Source of the DNA: M55B112 sp040880545
GTDB lineage: Bacteria; Bacteroidota; Bacteroidia; Bacteroidales; GCA-2748055
Direction: 5' to 3'
Length of the DNA stretch: 25,044 nt
NCBI GenBank assembly: GCA_040880545.1
Contig: JBBDIE010000097.1
Location: 1-25,044 of the forward strand
This document shows, in pieces, positions 15,850 through 24,071 of this stretch. Both the position numbers and the translations under genes were made by a program. Each line of letters begins with the position of its first letter. Position 1 is the stretch's first letter. The notes under the pieces are model-generated. The model did no database searches. It had not been told where the DNA came from and saw nothing but the letters and a program-made list of their open reading frames with translations.

Positions 15850-16947
15850 ATTCTGAAAAAAAATATCCATTAACTCCTGGTCCACAGAGCCCTCCTCATT
15901 GAAAATCCCAAAACTTCCCTTGTAACACCAATTTCCCCAACCAATGCCATACTCTTCCATGGCCGTGATCATATCATCGTACCAGCGCAAAGCATCTTCC
16001 CGTGGAGCCGGTTTATAGACACCAAATTCACCACAATAGAGATTCAGGTTATTTTTTCTGGCAAACTCCAGGGGTTCCTGCATCATCTTTTTCAGGGTAT
16101 CGATGGTGTAATAACCAGATGACCATTTCATCTGCTGTTTAAATTTTTCCGGGTATCCTTCCAGGTCCTCTTCTTTGATTACTTCGCCGGGATATTGAAC
16201 CGGCCCTTCATAGTCATACACCCCCGACCAACTGGCACGGTAATGGGTAAGCGCCATAGGATTATAAAAGTGAAAGCTCAGCAGGATGTTGGGATCATTT
16301 CCGGGTATCCGTAACTGGTGGAAGGTGTTGGCCGACTGCCACCTGTTGGAGCCTATAACGATGACACGGTCGGGTTCCAGTTCCCTGATAACACTGTAGG
16401 CTTCATTCAACAATTCATTCCACTGTTCAGGATCATCAGCCACTGCTTCATTCATCAGTTCATAAGCAACCTGACCAACCGGATATCCGGCAAGTTCACC
16501 GGACAGATCTCTCCAGAGATCAAAGAATTTCTCCTGTTCAGCGCGCTCCGTCCACAATGGTTTTTCTCCCTCATTGAAATGGTGTGAACGCAAAATATGC
16601 AGATCGATGATTACTCTCAGGCCCGCATCATGACTCCATTTGATGGAATTGTGCAGCAATTCAAAAGCATCGGCGTTTTTTTCCATCTCTTCGTTCCACA
16701 TCTGTTCTTCATCAATAGGCATCCGAATATGATCGAATCCCAGGGCAGCTATGGTCTCAACATCCGCTTTCGTAAAAAAAGCTTCTCTTTCAGCACCACG
16801 ATTATTACTCTGACTTAAAAAATGAGCAATATTGGTACCCCGCTGCACTTCAAATTTTTCAAATTCACCGGAATTTTCTGCCGGGTTGCCGCATGATGCC
16901 AGTGAGATGATCAATACAGCCAGCATGGTTCGCATTGTGTAATTCAT
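15838..16947 (-). CDS. Glycoside hydrolase family 5 lipoprotein (cellulase-type fold)
   Basis: This 369-residue protein has a lipoprotein signal (LIISLASC, Cys19), so it is likely anchored at the outer membrane or periplasm. The rest is a (beta/alpha)8 GH5 domain. RGTNIAHFLSQ opens it, GFDHIRMPID carries the conserved Arg (about 75), and GLRVIIDLHI forms a strand. YELMNEAV carries the acid/base Glu167, LLSFHFYNP the conserved His, and YCGEFGVY the nucleophile Glu307. Both catalytic acids are present, so it should be active on a beta-linked glycan; the subfamily and substrate are not clear. Its ATG overlaps the stop of the upstream hydrolase gene by 4 bases (ATGA), which indicates translational coupling and a shared role. 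Confidence 0.9.
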   Translation of the reverse strand: MNYTMRTMLAVLIISLASCGNPAENSGEFEKFEVQRGTNIAHFLSQSNNRGAEREAFFTKADVETIAALGFDHIRMPIDEEQMWNEEMEKNADAFELLHNSIKWSHDAGLRVIIDLHILRSHHFNEGEKPLWTERAEQEKFFDLWRDLSGELAGYPVGQVAYELMNEAVADDPEQWNELLNEAYSVIRELEPDRVIVIGSNRWQSANTFHQLRIPGNDPNILLSFHFYNPMALTHYRASWSGVYDYEGPVQYPGEVIKEEDLEGYPEKFKQQMKWSSGYYTIDTLKKMMQEPLEFARKNNLNLYCGEFGVYKPAPREDALRWYDDMITAMEEYGIGWGNWCYKGSFGIFNEEGSVDQELMDIFFQNKEN

Positions 16948-19346
16948 AGGTTTGGTTTTTTATGGTTTGGTTTCATTAATTTGGTCCTGAATCCGATATT
17001 ATCCAGGGCGATCATCGCTTTTTCGCCCTGATCAAAGATAAACGTTACTGATTCAATTGCATTTCTGTCAAACAGGGCATTCCGCGAACAGATATTTTCA
17101 AATTCAATTTCCACATGTTGTGGGATGATCTCCGGCTCACTATATATTTCAAATATATTTAATTTATAAAGTTTCGATGCTTCGGGAATATCGAGCCGGA
17201 AGTAATCCGTCATTGTGACGGTTGCCGTTTCCCCGGCAATATCCCTGAACCTGATACTGAAATCCACTACATGATCATCACCACTTTCCATACTTTCCTT
17301 TGAGCCAGGCCGGTTTATCCCACCATCTTCATTTGGCACAATTCCGGTGGTCCCGCTATTCTCCCGTGGCCTCTCCCGCGGCTCTTCATTCAAGATTGCG
17401 ATATCGAACCTGAAACTTATAATACCGGATTTATCCGGATCAACGGGAGGTTCAAATGTAAGTTTGTATATACCGGGAATCGAATCATATGCGTTGTTCC
17501 ATCCCACGAACAGCATTTTTGTGCCAGAGCTCCCTTTTCTCAGATGGGGTTCTTCTTCATAGATATGTGCCAATTCACGAAAGCTAATCTCTGCGTCCCC
17601 GGAGGTGGTGGTACGCAGGTCGATATCCTCTTCAAAACTGGCCACCAACCTGGTGCGGTTGTCCTGAAACTGATTTATATATTTTGTTTTGGGAAGCCAG
17701 TCCCGTCCGGTCCTGTAATCCCTGAACAGTTTAATATACCCCATTTCATTATCAACAGAAACTTTTACAAATGCTGTAATATAGCACATGGCGATCCTTT
17801 CCTGCGCTTCAGGAGCAAGCAATTGTTGCCTGTTTAGCAACAACCCGCCCGGGTAACCCATGTCATTTTTTCCCCAGCTGCTGTTAAATTGTCCATGATT
17901 CGCATTGTTCACATAGATGCCGGTTTTAAAATGGTAGGCCGAATCTGTGAAGATGACCCTGTTATATTGTTGTAGTCCTGAATAAGATTCCAGATCAGCA
18001 TCCATGGATCCCTGAATGGCGAGAAAATTAATATCTGAAACGGGGAGAGGCCGGTTCGAAGGCAGATATTGCCCATCTACCTGGGCAATTGCCACTATTC
18101 CCCGGATTCCAAAATTAAAATCAAACTGTTCCTGTGCATCGTCAGGATAATAGCGCAATCGATTAAAGCCTGCAGCTATATTCACCGCTTCTCCTCCCCG
18201 GGAATGTCCCACCAGAACCACATGATCGGTATCAGCTTTGCCATAGAATTCGGAAACAGAATCGTTGTTCCATTCTCGCAGTAGTTCAAGATGTTTTAGC
18301 AACAGCCATCCACGTGCATCATTCTCCTCCTCCAGTGCATGGTTGAAATTGGTGAGTCCGCTGTTCAGGAAGTTCTGGTCAACCGAAACCGCCATGTATC
18401 CGTGGGATGCCAGGTGCCGTCCGAGGTATGCATAACCCGCATCTGAAAAATCGCGGTCGAAGTGGTTCCCGTGTACAAAGAGTATAACAGGAAAAGGGCC
18501 TTCCCCTTCGGGCAGCCATACACGTCCGTTCAGCGGCAAACTGTCGGGTCCGAAACCCCAGTAAACCGAACGAAGTCTGCCGGGAATTTTGTTCCATCCA
18601 TCCACAAATGAAGTGGCATCAACAGCGGTTGATATGATCTGTGTTCCGTTGCCGAAATCTACTCTGTGCCTGTCCTGCCCCGAACCGTATGTTATCTCCC
18701 TGTATTCAAAATTCCCGGGTAAGGTCGGATCATCCAATTCCAACACAGCCGGCAAATGCGTAGCCTGAAGGTTCACATCCTTTGTTACATGCTGCTTCTG
18801 TCCTGGACTTGAGAAAAAAAAGATCGCCAGAAACAGGTTGCATCCCCCGATAGAAAGGAAAAAAATATTAATAAGTTTCTTCGTCCTGGAAAAACTGATC
18901 CAGCTTTTTTTCGTAATGTTCGAAAGTGCGCCGGCAATGAAAACAAACGTAAACAACAGGTAAAAGAGCAATACTAACTGACCCTTAAACGGCACACTGA
19001 AGTAGAAAAAAATAAGGGCCCCGGCAGAGAGAACCAGCCAGCCTGTTTGTGGGAATATCCACCTTGCAATACCTAGCCCCAACTTGATAAGTCCTCCAAA
19101 AATCAGGGGCATAATAATGACCAGCGCAGCTGTAAAAACAAGCCACGGCAGTGTGACAGATCCCGATAAAAATACCAGATTACCAATGGTATACAACAGG
19201 ATTACAAACAGGGAGGCTGCAGCGATCCATTTCCGGTTACGCTCCGTGAGCCTGGTGATCTCACCAAGAAATTTCAGTTGTTTAACTACCAGATACCTTA
19301 CCCTTGCTATGAAATTTTGTATTGTATCTGATCGGAACAGAGCCAT
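16944..19346 (-). CDS. Membrane-anchored alpha/beta hydrolase
   Basis: This large (800-residue) protein has about five N-terminal membrane helices (near 40-60, 66-88, 102-118, 122-141 and 158-178). An alpha/beta-hydrolase domain follows (about 225-540). VILFVHGNHFD (288-298) supplies the oxyanion-hole HG, GHSRGGE (380-386) the nucleophile Ser382, IQGSMDAD the likely acid Asp449, and NNANHGQF the His484. These fit esterases and lipases related to dienelactone and PET-type hydrolases. The C-terminal 250 residues (about 550-800) contain beta-rich segments that may form a binding module. The active site probably faces the periplasm. It lies between the Gfo/Idh/MocA gene and the GH5 gene and overlaps the latter by 4 bases, which suggests it removes ester groups from a glycan; this is inference. 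Confidence 0.82.
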   Translation of the reverse strand: MALFRSDTIQNFIARVRYLVVKQLKFLGEITRLTERNRKWIAAASLFVILLYTIGNLVFLSGSVTLPWLVFTAALVIIMPLIFGGLIKLGLGIARWIFPQTGWLVLSAGALIFFYFSVPFKGQLVLLFYLLFTFVFIAGALSNITKKSWISFSRTKKLINIFFLSIGGCNLFLAIFFFSSPGQKQHVTKDVNLQATHLPAVLELDDPTLPGNFEYREITYGSGQDRHRVDFGNGTQIISTAVDATSFVDGWNKIPGRLRSVYWGFGPDSLPLNGRVWLPEGEGPFPVILFVHGNHFDRDFSDAGYAYLGRHLASHGYMAVSVDQNFLNSGLTNFNHALEEENDARGWLLLKHLELLREWNNDSVSEFYGKADTDHVVLVGHSRGGEAVNIAAGFNRLRYYPDDAQEQFDFNFGIRGIVAIAQVDGQYLPSNRPLPVSDINFLAIQGSMDADLESYSGLQQYNRVIFTDSAYHFKTGIYVNNANHGQFNSSWGKNDMGYPGGLLLNRQQLLAPEAQERIAMCYITAFVKVSVDNEMGYIKLFRDYRTGRDWLPKTKYINQFQDNRTRLVASFEEDIDLRTTTSGDAEISFRELAHIYEEEPHLRKGSSGTKMLFVGWNNAYDSIPGIYKLTFEPPVDPDKSGIISFRFDIAILNEEPRERPRENSGTTGIVPNEDGGINRPGSKESMESGDDHVVDFSIRFRDIAGETATVTMTDYFRLDIPEASKLYKLNIFEIYSEPEIIPQHVEIEFENICSRNALFDRNAIESVTFIFDQGEKAMIALDNIGFRTKLMKPNHKKPNL

Positions 19347-19363
19347 ATCCTGGATTAACGTAA

Positions 19364-19394
19364 TTGATTTTCAACGAATTAACGAAAAAATCAA
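19364..19394. repeat. AT-rich inverted repeat between oxidoreductase and hydrolase genes
   Basis: TTGATTTT (19364-19371) and AAAATCAA (19387-19394) pair perfectly around a 15-base loop with an inner CG/CG pair. It lies in the 65-base gap between two same-strand genes and could weaken read-through or mark an mRNA processing point. The stem is all but GC-free, so the effect may be small. Confidence 0.35.
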
Positions 19395-19411
19395 ATATAA
19401 ACAACCTCGCC

Positions 19412-20905
19412 TTAAATTAACTTCCACCCTTCCCTGTATTCGTGCTTGATCATCTCCTCAGCAAATGGTTTCGCTTTGATGGTTTCATGTTTCGTTTCAA
19501 AGTGGGGATGTCCCTGCTCAACGTAGAATTTATCCGACTTCACGATACTGACCTCATCACTGTCTGAGATGTTGGTTATCTTCATTGCCTCACCATCCCA
19601 CTTCAGTTCACGTTTCAGATCCTGCAGGCGGACAGCCAGGTTACCCATTACAACCATTTCATTCAGCGGGCCGGAATAATTGAAGTTTGAACTTGCCTCA
19701 ACCCTGTTTTCAGGACTTTCCTTGCATGCCCTCACCCAGTCCATCTCGTGTGATGTCTCAATCCGGCGGATCATTTCAGGAGCCTTATATTCTTTGGTCA
19801 CCTCTTTGCCATCGATCCAAAGTCTTGGATTTGCACCGTAACAACCGCACATGATCTTACCCTTTTCACCTTCGAAGATCACTCCTCCGCTCCGGTCACC
19901 CATCATCTCATTATCTTTCAGTTCGGGAATCCTTTCGGGCATCATTCCACCATCGTACCATGTTGCGTGTACTGCTGCCATAGCGAATTTTGGCATGTTT
20001 TCCCTGGCGGGGAACCTGTAATGAACCACTTCAGCCTGGGGTGCACTTTCTGTGTTAAACTGTGTAGAGCTGCCCTGCACTGAATCGGGATGCCCAAGTT
20101 TCAGGCCCATAAATACCGGGTCAAGAATATGGCAAGCCATATCACCCAAAGCTCCTGTTCCAAAGTCCCACCAGCCACGCCAGTTCCATGGTGTATAAGC
20201 TTCATGGTAAGGCCTCATATTTGCCGGTCCGATAAAGAGGTCCCAATCCATTGTCTTTGGTACCTTCATTTTTTCGGTGGGGCGCTCCAGTCCCTGCGGC
20301 CAGATGGGCCTGTTGGTCCATGCGTGTACCCTGTCAACCGATCCGATCGCTCCGTCCCATAACCATTCACACATGGTCCTTACTCCTTCGTCTGAATTAC
20401 CCTGGTTCCCCATTTGGGTGGCAACACCATATTCAGCTGCCTTCAGACGAAGCATCCTTGATTCATATACAGTATGAGTCAAAGGCTTCTGTACATATAC
20501 ATGTTTTCCCAGCGTAATGGCTGCCATGGTTGCAACGGCATGTGTGTGGTCGGGCGTTGCAACTACAACTGCATCAATGGAATCTCCCATTTCATCAAAC
20601 ATTTTCCTGAAATCCTTGTAATGTTTTGCGTCCGGATAACTTTCCAGTGCACCTTTTGCATACATCCAGTCAACATCACACAGGGCAACGATATTCTGGG
20701 AATTCATATTATCCAGATTCCTGTTTCCCATTCCGCCTACACCGATACCGGCAATATTTAACTTATCACTTGGAGCTGTACGCCCTTTGGCGCTGATAAT
20801 ACCGCTTGGAAGAATCGTCAGGCCTGCTGCAGCTACTGCTGATGTAGCAACAAACTGCCGCCTGGAAACATTTATCTTCTCCTGTGATTTTTCAGGTTTT
20901 TTCAT
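19412..20905 (-). CDS. Gfo/Idh/MocA family oxidoreductase with twin-arginine signal
   Basis: This 497-residue NAD(P)-dependent oxidoreductase has the N-terminal twin-arginine motif SRRQFVA (14-20) and a hydrophobic core (about 20-38), so it should be exported folded, with cofactor bound. The Rossmann domain follows with GIGVGGMGN (53-61), VALCDVD, VVVATPDHTHA and the VQKPLTHT segment (QKP in place of the usual EKP, about 139-141). The C-terminal domain carries GTGALGDMACHILDP and a WRGWWDFG segment typical of this secreted subgroup. Such enzymes act on sugars or cyclitols, and related periplasmic members include glycosidases that work by a transient oxidation. The substrate is unknown. It starts a same-strand run with the hydrolase (65-base gap) and GH5 genes. 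Confidence 0.92.
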   Translation of the reverse strand: MKKPEKSQEKINVSRRQFVATSAVAAAGLTILPSGIISAKGRTAPSDKLNIAGIGVGGMGNRNLDNMNSQNIVALCDVDWMYAKGALESYPDAKHYKDFRKMFDEMGDSIDAVVVATPDHTHAVATMAAITLGKHVYVQKPLTHTVYESRMLRLKAAEYGVATQMGNQGNSDEGVRTMCEWLWDGAIGSVDRVHAWTNRPIWPQGLERPTEKMKVPKTMDWDLFIGPANMRPYHEAYTPWNWRGWWDFGTGALGDMACHILDPVFMGLKLGHPDSVQGSSTQFNTESAPQAEVVHYRFPARENMPKFAMAAVHATWYDGGMMPERIPELKDNEMMGDRSGGVIFEGEKGKIMCGCYGANPRLWIDGKEVTKEYKAPEMIRRIETSHEMDWVRACKESPENRVEASSNFNYSGPLNEMVVMGNLAVRLQDLKRELKWDGEAMKITNISDSDEVSIVKSDKFYVEQGHPHFETKHETIKAKPFAEEMIKHEYREGWKLI

Positions 20906-21025
20906 AATGTTGATTTTAATTTATTGAAGTTAAAATTTATAGCTGAATGATTAAAACTAGGGAGGAAAGTTAATAATTCAGATTAAATATTCCTAAACAA
21001 AGATGGTCGTCATTTTCTGCTGACT

Positions 21026-21033
21026 TATCTTTG
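21026..21033 (+). promoter_or_regulatory. Perfect -7 box that decides the start of the next gene
   Basis: TATCTTTG matches TAnnTTTG at every fixed position. Transcription would begin about 7 bases further on (near 21040). A TTG at 21031 that would extend the downstream frame lies inside this box, so the promoter and that start are mutually exclusive. No good TTG -33 element is seen. Confidence 0.4.
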
Positions 21034-21096
21034 GGTGATAATGATGTTGCAACTGAACCGTCGCTGTGGCAGGAGAAAGGCAAAACTTTTAAATCA

Positions 21097-21765
21097 ATGC
21101 GTGATGATGAAAAATATATCAGGGATCTGATTGCAGAGGGTGAACATCAACGGCAGGATTTCAAATTTGAGATTTCCAATGCACGCAAGATCGCAAAAAC
21201 GCTGGTTGCTTTCGCCAACACAGACGGTGGCAGGCTATTAATCGGTATTAAGGATAACGGCCGCGTGTATGGTGTACGGACAGAAGAAGAGTACTATATG
21301 ATTGAAGGGGCGGCGTCCATTTATTGTAAACCGGAAATACCGTTTGAAACTTACAGGAGAGTCGTGGAGGGAAAGGTGGTCCTGGAAGTTGTGATCAATC
21401 CTTCGGAAAAGAGGCCACACTATGCCCTCGATGAAGAGAACAGACCGCTGGCCTATCACCGCGTGGCTGACAAAAATTTCCTGGCCGACTATATTTTACT
21501 TCAGGTCTGGAAACGCGAAAAAAGGGATCGGGGAACCTTCATTATGTACTCTGAAAACGAAAAAAAAGTGCTTGAAATTCTTCAAACCAGGGGGTGTTCT
21601 GATATCACAACCATCAGAGAGGAAGTTTCACTGAGAAAGAAAACCCTGCAACAGATCCTGATCAACCTGGTCTCCCTGAAAGCCGTATCCATGGAGTTTG
21701 AGGATGAACAGACCCTGTTCAGACTGGATGATCCTGACAGCAGGGCCTGGTCCGGGTCAGGCTGA
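21097..21765 (+). CDS. AlbA_2 / Schlafen-type putative DNA-binding protein
   Basis: The protein has an N-terminal AlbA_2 domain (also called divergent AAA-4 or Schlafen-like) with EGEHQRQDFKFEIS, ARKIAKTLVAFANTDGGRLLIGIKDNG and YHRVADKNFLAD. A helical, winged-helix-like C-terminal part follows (MYSENEKKVLEILQTRG, TTIREEVSLRKKTLQQILINL). This layout is found in putative transcriptional regulators; a nuclease role is known for some eukaryotic Schlafen proteins but not shown here. I place the start at the ATG 21097 (222 residues). The frame stays open to a TTG at 21031, but that codon lies within a perfect -7 promoter box and adds no domain residues. It is divergent from the oxidoreductase gene, and its tail overlaps the PurQ-like gene by 9 bases. 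Confidence 0.8.
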   Translation: MRDDEKYIRDLIAEGEHQRQDFKFEISNARKIAKTLVAFANTDGGRLLIGIKDNGRVYGVRTEEEYYMIEGAASIYCKPEIPFETYRRVVEGKVVLEVVINPSEKRPHYALDEENRPLAYHRVADKNFLADYILLQVWKREKRDRGTFIMYSENEKKVLEILQTRGCSDITTIREEVSLRKKTLQQILINLVSLKAVSMEFEDEQTLFRLDDPDSRAWSGSG

Positions 21766-22458
21766 ACCCACAACAATATGGTCCAGTAATGACCGGAGGA
21801 TCAACCTTCCGTCCTCCTCTTTTCCGAAAATGGCCACTGCCCTTTCGGGCCGGGGAACCATTCCAAAAACATTTTTTTTGCGGTTGCATACTCCGGCAAT
21901 ATTATCGGTGGAGCCGGTAACATTGATCGCTTCGCTAATTCTCCCTTCGTGATCACAATACCTGAACATTATTTGTCCGTGTTCTCGCATCTTCACCAGG
22001 TCAGCTTCACCGGCAACGAATCTTCCATACTCCGTGGCGATGGGATTCCGTAAAATGTCACCCTGCTGTAACCCGATGGTCACCGGGTTAGAATGATTTT
22101 CAGGTTTAATAAATACCTGCTTGCAAATAAAGGTTTCCCCGGCATTCCTCTTCAGCTCCCCGGGCAAAAGGCCTGCCTCACATAATAACCGGAACCCGTT
22201 CCCAAAGCCTGTAACGAATCCTCCGCGGGATGCAAATTCAACCATGTACAGCAAAGCCGGGGATTCGTCACGACACTCCTCAAAGGTTTTACCATGTACA
22301 CAGGGAAAGCCTCCCCCGATAAACAAGGCATCTATATCAGTGAATTTCTCCTCCCGGTACCATATTTCCCGTACATCTTTTTTAAAATGATGCCGCAGGA
22401 TGTGGATTAACTCGGCATCGCCGTGTCCACCCGGAAATTTCAATACTCCATATCTCAT
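21757..22458 (-). CDS. PurQ-like class I glutamine amidotransferase fold, catalytic Cys and His lost
   Basis: The 233-residue protein follows PurQ (FGAM synthase glutaminase subunit) from end to end: MRYGVLKFPG, DIDALFIGGGFP, AGLLPGELKRNAGETFICKQV, IATEYGRFVAGE, GQIMFRYCDHEG, STDNIAGVCN and a final PERAV. The nucleophile elbow, normally GICNGFQ, reads GFGNGFR, so Gly86 (codon GGG) replaces the Cys. The MPHPE motif reads VPRPE, so Arg203 replaces the His; Glu205 remains. It should therefore not hydrolyse glutamine. Bacteroidota usually carry a single long PurL with its own glutaminase domain, so this stand-alone copy may regulate or scaffold, or bind a different ligand. It is not in a purine cluster. 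It converges on the AlbA_2 gene and is divergent from cheR. Confidence 0.85.
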   Translation of the reverse strand: MRYGVLKFPGGHGDAELIHILRHHFKKDVREIWYREEKFTDIDALFIGGGFPCVHGKTFEECRDESPALLYMVEFASRGGFVTGFGNGFRLLCEAGLLPGELKRNAGETFICKQVFIKPENHSNPVTIGLQQGDILRNPIATEYGRFVAGEADLVKMREHGQIMFRYCDHEGRISEAINVTGSTDNIAGVCNRKKNVFGMVPRPERAVAIFGKEEDGRLILRSLLDHIVVGSA

Positions 22459-22555
22459 GGGAACATTCTTGGGTATTCCAAAGTTATAGATAAAAGTGAA
22501 CCGTCCAAACCGGTGAGATATGAATTTTATTGCACAGGATCACAACTGGGTTACA

Positions 22556-22585
22556 TTGTTCATTACCGATTAATGATTAGATTTA
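22556..22585 (+). promoter_or_regulatory. Candidate promoter of the cheR-cheB run
   Basis: TTG (22556-22558) and TAGATTTA (22578-22585, five of six fixed positions of TAnnTTTG) are separated by 19 bases, the usual Bacteroidota spacing. The cheR ATG (22593) lies only 7 bases after the -7 box, so the transcript would be leaderless or nearly so. The frame is closed upstream by TAG at 22578-22580, so no earlier ATG exists. Confidence 0.4.
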
Positions 22586-22592
22586 CATTGGC

Positions 22593-23320
22593 ATGACAGT
22601 TAACGACAACGACATTGGGGACAACGATATAAAATTGTTTCAGGATACAATCCGCCAGCATTCCCTGTACAATTTCAGTGAGTATTCTGCCACTTCCCTG
22701 AAGAGAAGGCTATTAAAGATCATAGAAGAGTACGGCCTGGATATCAACAGGCTGATCCGTACCATTAGTACCGATTCCCTGGCATTGGAGGAGGTGGTTA
22801 AAAAGATCACGGTAAATACCACAGATCTGTTCCGTGACCCCCCCATCTGGCAGAGTATTCTCCTTAAACTGCTCCCCAGGTTCAGGAGTCACTCTTCGAT
22901 CCGTATCTGGCATCCGGGTTGTTCCACAGGACAAGAGGTNNNNNNNNNNNNNNNNNNNNNNNNNNNNNNNNNNNNNNNNNNNNNNNNNNNNNNNNNNNNN
23001 NNNNNNNNNNNNNNNNNNNNNNNNNNNNNNNNNNNNNNNCGAAGGATACGATACAAATGCGTAAGTTTTTGTGTGAAAAACCGGTTTACAAAAAAATTGA
23101 CCTTGTACAGCATGATAACCAGCTTAAGGAACAGTTCGATATCATTATTTGCCGGAATGTGATCATCTATTTTAATTATGAACTTCAGAACAAGGTATTG
23201 AATCTTTTTTACCGGAATATGCGTAATAATGGATGTCTTGTGCTGGGATTGCATGAATCCATCATCGGGCCATGTGCCAGCCAGTTTCAAAAATTGGATA
23301 AGTTTTATACCAGGCGATAA
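22593..23320 (+). CDS. cheR: CheR-type protein-glutamate methyltransferase, interrupted by an assembly gap
   Basis: CheR methylates glutamates of chemoreceptors with S-adenosylmethionine. Before the gap the frame shows the CheR N-terminal helical domain (YNFSEYSATSLKRRL, VNTTDLFRDPPIWQ) and the cofactor loop IWHPGCSTGQE. After the gap it shows FDIIICRNVIIYFNYELQNKVL and NNGCLVLGLHESI, the canonical C-terminal half. The two parts are in different frames because the 100 N are a placeholder. From the family layout roughly 150-250 bases should be missing, with no need for a real frameshift. It is followed after 23 bases by the CheB domain gene. No chemoreceptor or CheA/CheW is in the window. Confidence 0.88.
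22940..23039. other. Assembly gap of 100 N
   Basis: Exactly 100 undetermined bases lie inside the cheR frame. The round number indicates a scaffold gap of unknown true size. Confidence 0.99.
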
Positions 23321-23343
23321 CCATAATCAGTGACAGCATCAAT

Positions 23344-23910
23344 ATGCAAAACCCGGTTTTTATAGGAGGATCTGCCGGAAGTTTCAGAATAATTTCCAAT
23401 CTTGTTTCTGCCCTGCCGAAGCAATATTCCTTTCCAATCATTATATGTGTACACAGGCTCAGATCCGTTGCAGAAGGTTTTGTACAGTCACTGGAAAACA
23501 GTGTCAGGGGAACAATTAAAGAGGCCGAAGACGGGGAACCGGTCAAACCGGGAATTATCTATGTGGCTCCGGCCGACCGGCACCTGGAGATCTCTGCCAG
23601 CCATAGTTTCATACTGACAACGGCTCCACCCATTAACTTCTCAAGACCCTCTATCGATGTAACCTTTGCATCTGCAGCCAGCCGGTATGGTACCGCTGTA
23701 ACCGGGATTATCCTGACCGGGGCCAATACCGACGGAACGAACGGAATGAGAGAGATTTATCTCGCAGGAGGAATTACCATTGTCCAGGATCCGGCTGAAG
23801 CAGAGATCGTGACCATGCCCCAGTCTGTATTGAATAACTTTACCCCCGACCACATTTTATCTGCTGCACAAATTATCGATTACATTGTTCAGATGGCTAT
23901 CAGTGTATAA
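23344..23910 (+). CDS. cheB: Stand-alone CheB methylesterase domain
   Basis: CheB removes methyl groups from, and deamidates, chemoreceptor side chains. This 188-residue protein is only the catalytic domain: FIGGSAGSFR (nucleophile Ser10), IIICVHRL (His37) and GIILTGANTDGTNGM (Asp130) give the complete Ser-His-Asp triad. VYVAPADRHLEI-type and TIVQDPAEAEIVTMPQSVL segments complete the domain. The phospho-receiver domain found in classical CheB is absent, so activity cannot be switched by direct phosphorylation of this chain. It begins 23 bases after cheR and is likely co-transcribed with it. The target could be a receptor encoded elsewhere or a non-chemotactic protein. Confidence 0.92.
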   Translation: MQNPVFIGGSAGSFRIISNLVSALPKQYSFPIIICVHRLRSVAEGFVQSLENSVRGTIKEAEDGEPVKPGIIYVAPADRHLEISASHSFILTTAPPINFSRPSIDVTFASAASRYGTAVTGIILTGANTDGTNGMREIYLAGGITIVQDPAEAEIVTMPQSVLNNFTPDHILSAAQIIDYIVQMAISV

Positions 23911-24071
23911 GTGTCAGCGATTTTGGAATTGTTCTGGAAGTTCATATTTTTTAACCCCATTTTCTTTAATGATAAAGGTATTATCTATATATTTAACATT
24001 CAGGAGCAAAGGGCCAAAACCTCAGCGATGCATTGTAATGGAATTTATTTATCGTTTTAAATCCAGGGATT

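Noticed and set aside
21031..21096. TTG-initiated N-terminal extension of the AlbA_2 protein
   Set aside because: The TTG is part of a perfect -7 box, and the extra residues contain no conserved segment.
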